Source: Mycobacterium sp. ACS1612
GTDB lineage: Bacteria; Actinomycetota; Actinomycetes; Mycobacteriales; Mycobacteriaceae
Assembly: GCF_001667505.1 (NCBI RefSeq)
Contig: NZ_LZHZ01000051.1
Location: 142,885 to 206,884, forward strand
Direction of reading: 5' to 3'
DNA: 64,000 bases
Below the pieces are notes generated by a model that saw nothing but the letters and a program-made list of their open reading frames with translations, was not told the DNA's origin and did not search any database. Position 1 is the stretch's first letter, and each line of letters begins with the position of its first letter. The translations under genes were made by a program, and so were the position numbers. Shown piece after piece: positions 57,926-64,000 of the stretch.

Positions 57926-58531
57926 ATGCCGGTCGACGTCCGCCCACTCCTGCGGCGCGACGTCCGTGCCGCGGCAGGTGTGCTCGGGCGCGCGTTCTAC
58001 GACGACCCGGTGACGATGTGGATGGTGCCCGACAACGAGGCACGGGCGAAGGCGTTGCCGCGCGGCTTCGCTACGTTGGCGCGCCGACATTTTCTGTCGC
58101 GCGGCGGGTCTGAAGTAGCCAGCCGCGACGACGTGATCGGCGGTGCGACGCTGTGGGATCCGCCAGGACAGCGCAAGGACTCGCGGTGGGAGAAGTTGTC
58201 GATGGTGCCGGGGTTCGTGCGGGCGTTCGGCCGGCGCAGCGCGCGGATGGAACAGGTCGTCACCCTGATGGAGGAACACCATCCCGACGAGCCGCACTGG
58301 TATTTGATGCTGATCGGAAGCGACCCCACGGTCCGCGGCGCCGGCTTCGGCCAGGCGCTGATGCATTCGCGCCTTGACCGCTGCGACGCCGAGGCCGCGC
58401 CCGCCTATCTGGAGGCCAGCAAGCCGGATCTGGTGCCCTACTACTCGCGGTTCGGCTTCGAGGTCACCGGCGAGATCAAGCTGCCCGACGGCGGGCCGAG
58501 CATGTTCCCCATGTGGCGCGATCCGCGCTAG
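57926..58531 (+). CDS. GNAT N-acetyltransferase
   Basis: The 201-residue protein begins with the GNAT helix (VRPLLRRDVRAAAGVLGRAFYDDPVTMWMVPD) and has the acetyl-CoA loop DPTVRGAGFGQALMHSRL (R/Q-x2-G-x-G/A pattern) and YLEASKPDLVPYYSRFGFEVTGEI at the end. The acceptor is unknown. The ATG follows the CBS stop directly (TGAATG). It overlaps the convergent PemK-like gene by 4 bp. Confidence 0.87.
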   Translation: MPVDVRPLLRRDVRAAAGVLGRAFYDDPVTMWMVPDNEARAKALPRGFATLARRHFLSRGGSEVASRDDVIGGATLWDPPGQRKDSRWEKLSMVPGFVRAFGRRSARMEQVVTLMEEHHPDEPHWYLMLIGSDPTVRGAGFGQALMHSRLDRCDAEAAPAYLEASKPDLVPYYSRFGFEVTGEIKLPDGGPSMFPMWRDPR

Positions 58532-59115
58532 CTCCAGGAATACTCGGCGCGCAACCGGGCGGCCACCACCTCGAACACCTCGCGATCCAGGATCGCGCCT
58601 TCGCGGCGGATGCCCTCCTCCGGCACGTCGAGCACCCGGTCCAACCGCACCCAGCTGGCGCGACCTTCGTAGTCCCAGGGGCCGGTGCCGATGCCGACCC
58701 ATTCCGGGTCGTTGCGGTGATGGTCCTGGCTGGACAGCATCAGGCCGAGCAGCGTCGAGCGGTCGCGGCCCACCACCAGCACCGGCCGGTCCTTCCCGCG
58801 GGTCGGGTCGTCCTCGTAAACCACCCACGTCCAGACGATCTCGCCGGGATCGGCGCGGCCGTCGAGGTCGGGGGCGTACACCAGCTTGCGGGCCCGGTGC
58901 GCGGTCGGAACGCTGGTGTTGGTGACCGGTCGGCCTGCCGTGATCGCGGGCCGCTCCTCGGTGGCCGCGTTGGACAGCGCGTCGATGCCGATCTTGATGC
59001 TGGTCTGGATGCCGGACTGCAGCTGTTGGCGGATGAACTTCGGCGCCTCGTTGAAGACGAGATTCTCCGCGAACCGCTGAACCGTCTGCTGGAAGTTTTT
59101 CCATGGCGGAGCCAT
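58528..59115 (-). CDS. PemK/MazF-like family protein (Rv2405-like)
   Basis: The 195-residue protein has an unusual N-terminal helical part (WKNFQQTVQRFAENLVFNEAPKFIRQQL) and a C-terminal PemK-like barrel with GEIVWTWVVYEDDPTRGKDRPVLVVGRD, LMLSSQDHHRNDPEWVGIGTG and WVRLDRVLDV. The core resembles MazF but no antitoxin gene is next to it, and the syntenic M. tuberculosis gene is Rv2405. ATG 59115 (AxPPWKNF) is used; ATG 59127 is also possible. An RNase-toxin role is not implied by context. Confidence 0.78.
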   Translation of the reverse strand: MAPPWKNFQQTVQRFAENLVFNEAPKFIRQQLQSGIQTSIKIGIDALSNAATEERPAITAGRPVTNTSVPTAHRARKLVYAPDLDGRADPGEIVWTWVVYEDDPTRGKDRPVLVVGRDRSTLLGLMLSSQDHHRNDPEWVGIGTGPWDYEGRASWVRLDRVLDVPEEGIRREGAILDREVFEVVAARLRAEYSWS

Positions 59116-59165
59116 ATTTCCGAGCATAAGGGACCGCTGCCCGTCGCGATTGTGTCGAGACGGCC

Positions 59166-61058
<1,893 letters not shown>

Positions 61059-61064
61059 GTAGCC

Positions 61065-61784
61065 ATGCGCTCAACCCGGCCCGTTTTCGTGGCGTTGAGC
61101 GCGTGCGCCTTGCTTGCGGGTTGTTCGTCCACCCCGGCCGACGCCCCACCGACCGTTCACATCGCCGAGGCCGCCAAGCCATCACCGTCGCGGCCGCTCA
61201 CCCAGGCGCTGCCCACCGTGGACGAACTGGCCACCATCCTCGGCAGCCCAGGCTTCCTGGGCCAGGTGGTCAACGGTGGCCCCGATCTGTTGCTGCAGAG
61301 CGTCGGCGAATCGGAGGCGATGCCGGTCGACTGCGTCAGCGCCGGCTACCGGCTGGAAAAGGTGGCGTACAAGGCGAGCCCGGTGCAGTCCGTGGCGAGC
61401 CAGTCGTGGATCGGCGGCGACCAGAACGGCCCGACGTACTCGGGTTTCTTCGGTGCGGTGAAGTTCGACTCCGTCGTCGACGCCCAAGCCTTCCTGGCCG
61501 CGACGGCCGACAAATGGCACCGCTGCAACGGCCAGACGCTGGTGCTGCATCAGCCCGAACACGGCGCCGACGGAGTCAGCAGGATCACCGATGTCTCGGT
61601 GGCCGACAGGATCGTGTCGGCGGTCGTGTTACACAACGACGGCTCGACGGTGCAGCGGGCGCTCGGCGTCGCATCGGATTGTGTTGTGGACGTGGAGGTT
61701 ACGAACCCATCCAACCTCACCGGCGGTGACGCGGCAGGAGCCGTCGGCGTCGCGAACCTGATGCTGCAGAAGATCGGCGGCTAG
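61065..61784 (+). CDS. lppR: Lipoprotein with PknH-type sensor domain (LppR-like)
   Basis: The 239-residue protein has a lipoprotein signal with lipobox LLAGC (Cys20) and a sensor domain of the PknH extracellular type: LPTVDELATILGSPGF, DCVSAGYRLEKVAYK, SGFFGAVKFDSVVDAQAFLAAT, and the cysteine pairs near WHRCNGQT and ASDCVVDV. It should be anchored outside the membrane and bind a small ligand. It starts 6 bp after lepA, the same order as Rv2404c-Rv2403c. Confidence 0.87.
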   Translation: MRSTRPVFVALSACALLAGCSSTPADAPPTVHIAEAAKPSPSRPLTQALPTVDELATILGSPGFLGQVVNGGPDLLLQSVGESEAMPVDCVSAGYRLEKVAYKASPVQSVASQSWIGGDQNGPTYSGFFGAVKFDSVVDAQAFLAATADKWHRCNGQTLVLHQPEHGADGVSRITDVSVADRIVSAVVLHNDGSTVQRALGVASDCVVDVEVTNPSNLTGGDAAGAVGVANLMLQKIGG

Positions 61785-61799
61785 CAGGAGATGACAGCC

Positions 61800-61815
61800 A
61801 GCCGACGCGTCGGCT
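61800..61815. promoter_or_regulatory. 16-bp perfect palindrome between two lipoprotein genes
   Basis: AGCCGACGCGTCGGCT is a gap-free palindrome in the 53-bp space between lppR and the second lipoprotein gene. It could be an operator for the second gene or a weak attenuator hairpin. Purely positional. Confidence 0.3.
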
Positions 61816-61837
61816 TCCGGTCGGTGACAATAGCGCG

Positions 61838-62551
61838 GTGATCTTCCTCCGCTCGGCTAGCAGGGCATGCGCGGTCGCGACCGCCATCGCGGCGTCGGCG
61901 CTGCTCTCCGGGTGCATGAACACGGTGTCAGGAACGGCGGTGCGCGCGCAGCACGCCGCGCCCGTGGACGTGCAGCCGCTGACCGAGGCGAAGCTCGCCG
62001 ACGTGCTGCTCTCGATTGGCGAACTCAACGGCATCATGGGTTCGACCCAGATGAGGGTCACCAGCGAGCTGCAGGACATGACCGACCACTCCGCTGAGGT
62101 GTCCGATCCCGATTGCCTCGGCGCGATCTACGGCGCGGAAGAACCGGTGTATGCCGGCAGCGGCTGGACCGCCATGCGCGATCAGGTGGCACGCGAACCC
62201 GGCGAGGACAACGAACACTGGGTGGAGCAGACGGTGGTGCTCTACCCCACGGCGGAGAAGGCGCAGAAGTTCTTCGACGAGTCGACGTCGACATGGCAGA
62301 ACTGCGCGGGCTACTCGGTTTCGGTGGACGACCTCTCGGCCGCGTACCTGTGGCAGATCGACGAGGTGACGTCCGAGGACAGTCTGATCACCCAGATGAC
62401 CGCGCAGGAGGAGGCCAACGGGTGGGCCTGCCAGCACGCGTTGTCGGTGGTCTCGAATGTCACCGTCGAAGCGTGGGCGTGCGGCTACAGCGTCAAGGAT
62501 GAGGCGGCGACGATCGCCAACGACATGGTTGCCAAAGCGGCAAGGAAGTAG
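61838..62551 (+). CDS. Second lipoprotein with PknH-type sensor domain
   Basis: The 237-residue protein has a signal with lipobox LLSGC (Cys26) and the same domain type as LppR: VQPLTEAKLADVLLSIGELNGIMG, DPDCLGAIYGAEEPVYAGSG, VVLYPTAEKAQKFFDESTSTWQNCAGYSV, with four extracellular cysteines likely paired. It is a tandem paralogue of the upstream gene with low sequence identity. GTG start. Ligand unknown; these domains sense something at the cell envelope. Confidence 0.83.
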   Translation: MIFLRSASRACAVATAIAASALLSGCMNTVSGTAVRAQHAAPVDVQPLTEAKLADVLLSIGELNGIMGSTQMRVTSELQDMTDHSAEVSDPDCLGAIYGAEEPVYAGSGWTAMRDQVAREPGEDNEHWVEQTVVLYPTAEKAQKFFDESTSTWQNCAGYSVSVDDLSAAYLWQIDEVTSEDSLITQMTAQEEANGWACQHALSVVSNVTVEAWACGYSVKDEAATIANDMVAKAARK

Positions 62552-62554
62552 CGC

Positions 62555-62857
62555 TCAAACCGCAAGCGCCGCACCGCTGATCAGGATCAGTGCGAGAACG
62601 GCGGCGCCGGTCAGGTAGACCTCGCGCTGGGGTGAGATCCGGTCGGGAAGTGGGCGCGAAGCCAGAATCCGCTGGCGTCGAACGCCGATCAGGTAGGTGG
62701 CGACGGCGAGCAGGGCCGCGGCAGCGGCCGCCGCGATGTGCATCCCGCTGCGGGTTTCCTTGAGCGACAACAGAAGACCATTGGCCAGGACCGCCAACGA
62801 CGTTCGCGACCACGCCAGGCTGGTTCGTTGGGGTTGGGTCTCGCTGTTGGTCGTCAA
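62555..62857 (-). CDS. DUF202 membrane protein
   Basis: The 100-residue protein has the DUF202 start (RTSLAWSRTSLAVLANGLLL) and three membrane helices, the others being HIAAAAAAALLAVATYLIG and VYLTGAAVLALILISGAA. A TTG start at 62857 overlaps the stop of the other DUF202 gene by 4 bp (TTGA). Two-gene DUF202 pairs are common; the function is unknown. It ends 4 bp from the convergent lipoprotein gene. Confidence 0.75.
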   Translation of the reverse strand: MTTNSETQPQRTSLAWSRTSLAVLANGLLLSLKETRSGMHIAAAAAAALLAVATYLIGVRRQRILASRPLPDRISPQREVYLTGAAVLALILISGAALAV

Positions 62858-63207
62858 CTGGCTGCCTCGACGATGACCAAGCCGACCGTGAGAAGACCGA
62901 TCAACAACAGCCCGATGCCGAGATACATGGGTGTCGGGTGGCGCGGCAGTGGTTGGTCGCGGCGCATGGCGCGATCGACTTGTCGCCAGCGCACGATGCC
63001 CATGCCCGCGGTGAGTATTGCCAGCAACGCCAAGAAGATTCCGAGCACGTGACGGGCGCCGGCGATCGACAATTCGGGAACCAACTGGACGATCGCCACG
63101 GCGGCGGCCAGCAGACCCAGCGCGGTGCGCTGCCACGCCAGGAAAGTGCGTTCGTTGGCCAGCGTGAAGCGATAGTCAGGTTCGACCTCGACCTCGTCCT
63201 GGGCCAC
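62854..63207 (-). CDS. YidH/DUF202 membrane protein
   Basis: The 117-residue protein carries the DUF202 signature FTLANERTFLAWQRTALGLLAAAVAIVQL, then LGIFLALLAILTAGMGIVRWRQVDRAMRRDQPLPR and LGIGLLLIGLLTVGLVIV: three membrane helices. It is the first gene of a two-gene operon with the shorter DUF202 protein. GTG start. A homologue is E. coli YidH, whose function is unknown. Confidence 0.85.
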   Translation of the reverse strand: MAQDEVEVEPDYRFTLANERTFLAWQRTALGLLAAAVAIVQLVPELSIAGARHVLGIFLALLAILTAGMGIVRWRQVDRAMRRDQPLPRHPTPMYLGIGLLLIGLLTVGLVIVEAAS

Positions 63208-63286
63208 TGGTTCAACTTATCCGATGGTTGCATCCACTCTGATTTGAATGCTTATCAGTTGTCCTGCAGATGCATAGCCTTCGGTC

Positions 63287-63418
63287 GTGGTCGACGATGC
63301 GTATCCGACGGCTCCGGACGGACCGATGCTCACCGACGTGCCGCTCACCGCCGCGTGGGCATGGGTCGTCCTCGCGTTGGGGGTGGCCCTCGTCGCCGTC
63401 GGCGGGCTGATGGTGTGA
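63287..63418 (+). CDS. Putative 43-aa single-span membrane protein
   Basis: A GTG-started frame of 44 codons encodes a short acidic N-terminal part followed by AAWAWVVLALGVALVAVGGLM, a single strongly hydrophobic helix ending at the stop. It starts 79 bp beyond the divergent YidH-like start. No clear ribosome site is visible and there is no homologue I recall, so it may be spurious; the residue composition of a true membrane helix supports it. Confidence 0.4.
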   Translation: MVDDAYPTAPDGPMLTDVPLTAAWAWVVLALGVALVAVGGLMV

Positions 63419-63457
63419 CGGGGAATGTGACGCTCGACTCATCGGTTGCCTCGTTAC

Positions 63458-63877
63458 ATGGCGACGATGACCCCGGAGGATCGCGAGAAATTCCTGGCTG
63501 AAGATCGTGTGGGCGTGATCGCGGTGGAGCGGCCGGGCCGTGCACCGCTGAGTGTGCCGATCTGGTACGGCTACCACCCCGGTGGCGAGGTGCTGCTGTG
63601 GACCGATTCCGGCACCCTCAAGCACCGACTGTTGCGAGACGCGGGCCGATTCTCGATCACCGTGCAAGACGAGCAGCCGCCGTATGAATACGTCACCGCC
63701 GAGGGCGACATCACCGGCATCGACGCCGCGAGCGATGCCGACGTCCGCCCGATCGCAATCCGCTATCTCGGCGAGGATGCTGGCAACCAGTTCACCGACC
63801 AGAACCTGACGCCGACTTCCATCGTCATCCGGATGCGGCCGCGGCGCTGGCTCGGCGTCGACTACTCCGACGATTAG
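63458..63877 (+). CDS. Pyridoxamine-5'-phosphate-oxidase-like F420/flavin-binding protein
   Basis: The 139-residue protein has the split-barrel pattern of the PPOX/FDOR families: KFLAEDRVGVIAVERPGRAPLSVPIWYGYHPGGEVLLWTDSGTLKHRLLRDAGRFSITVQDEQPPYEYVTAEGDI. In mycobacteria many such proteins bind F420 or haem and reduce small substrates. ATG 63458 is chosen over a TTG four codons earlier. It stands alone before a 90-bp gap and an SOS box. Confidence 0.8.
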   Translation: MATMTPEDREKFLAEDRVGVIAVERPGRAPLSVPIWYGYHPGGEVLLWTDSGTLKHRLLRDAGRFSITVQDEQPPYEYVTAEGDITGIDAASDADVRPIAIRYLGEDAGNQFTDQNLTPTSIVIRMRPRRWLGVDYSDD

Positions 63878-63968
63878 ATCAGCTCGATGTCGTAGCGCCG
63901 CAACCAGTTTGATGGAGCGCCTGTTTCTTAGAGTTTTCTTCGGTTCGGCACTCGAGTTTCCTTAAAGG

Positions 63969-63984
63969 TCGAACATATGTTCGA
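63969..63984. promoter_or_regulatory. SOS (LexA) box
   Basis: TCGAAC-ATAT-GTTCGA is an exact match to the mycobacterial LexA consensus TCGAAC-N4-GTTCGA. It is 92 bp after the PPOX-like stop, in an AT-richer stretch. It must serve the gene that starts at the right edge. Confidence 0.85.
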
Positions 63985-64000
63985 GTCATGGGTGGGGATG
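63977..64000 (+). CDS. Start of a LexA-controlled gene, probably HNH/DUF222 (13E12) family (3' truncated)
   Basis: Only eight codons are visible: ATG within the SOS box, then Phe-Glu-Ser-Trp-Val-Gly-Met. Mycobacterial 13E12 (DUF222-HNH endonuclease) genes commonly begin Met-Phe-Glu or similar and carry a LexA box at the start codon, which this copies. A second in-frame-independent ATG at 63988 would give a different protein. The identity is an inference from context and eight residues. Confidence 0.4.

Noticed and set aside
58528..59115. Classical MazEF toxin-antitoxin pair
   Set aside because: The PemK-like barrel is fused to an extra helical part, has no small antitoxin gene beside it and sits in a conserved housekeeping neighbourhood.

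Overview
The window is high-GC actinobacterial DNA and almost certainly comes from a fast-growing Mycobacterium (Mycolicibacterium). The right half carries the comEA-comEC-holA-rpsT-(ATP-grasp/alpha-E/transglutaminase)-RNase Z-like-CBS-GNAT-PemK-like-lepA-lppR series, which matches the Rv2415c to Rv2403c block of M. tuberculosis in reversed orientation. Many genes start with GTG, 4-bp stop/start overlaps are common, and several proteins belong to mycobacterial families such as lipoproteins with a PknH-type sensor domain. No rRNA, tRNA or CRISPR array was seen.

Layout. 1-4.2 kb: a stress-signalling pair (5'-truncated GAF-SpoIIE-HATPase protein and STAS protein), then an ArsR/SRPBCC/maleylpyruvate-isomerase-like operon whose palindromic operator runs into the arsR start codon. 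4.2-33.5 kb: a large catabolic island with the logic of steroid-ring degradation: three KstD-like flavoproteins, a KshA-type Rieske oxygenase, a 2Fe-2S ferredoxin, paralogues of HsaA, HsaB, HsaC and HsaD, two Baeyer-Villiger-type monooxygenases, FadD and acyl-CoA dehydrogenase, five short-chain dehydrogenases, an Old Yellow Enzyme homologue, two HSL-type esterases, a PaaI-type thioesterase, and PadR and IclR regulators. It resembles, from memory, the PadR-controlled 'C-19+' steroid cluster reported in M. smegmatis rather than the main KstR regulon. Several genes in it (a Cys-rich 96-aa protein coupled to kshA, a possible 2-oxoglutarate oxygenase, two Dabb-like proteins) have no assigned role.

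33.5-40.7 kb: a mixed stretch with a small secreted protein, a decayed acetamidase/formamidase fragment overlapping a RidA gene, an SPFH protein, a cobalt-type nitrile hydratase operon (beta, alpha, activator), an exported protein with a basic tail, and a HxlR-SCP2 regulator divergent from a tautomerase.

40.8-64 kb: the conserved mycobacterial core block, interrupted by two accessory insertions. One is a 1-kb cassette with a DUF559/Vsr-like endonuclease gene between two near-identical 24-bp-arm hairpins, placed as inverted terminal repeats, followed by a MarR/membrane protein/luciferase-like unit. The other is an operon of Rieske oxygenase, gamma-glutamylmethylamide-synthetase-like enzyme, creatininase-family hydrolase and TetR, with a palindrome in its promoter, which looks like an amine-utilisation pathway. 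The window ends inside the first codons of a gene whose ATG lies within a perfect mycobacterial SOS (LexA) box.
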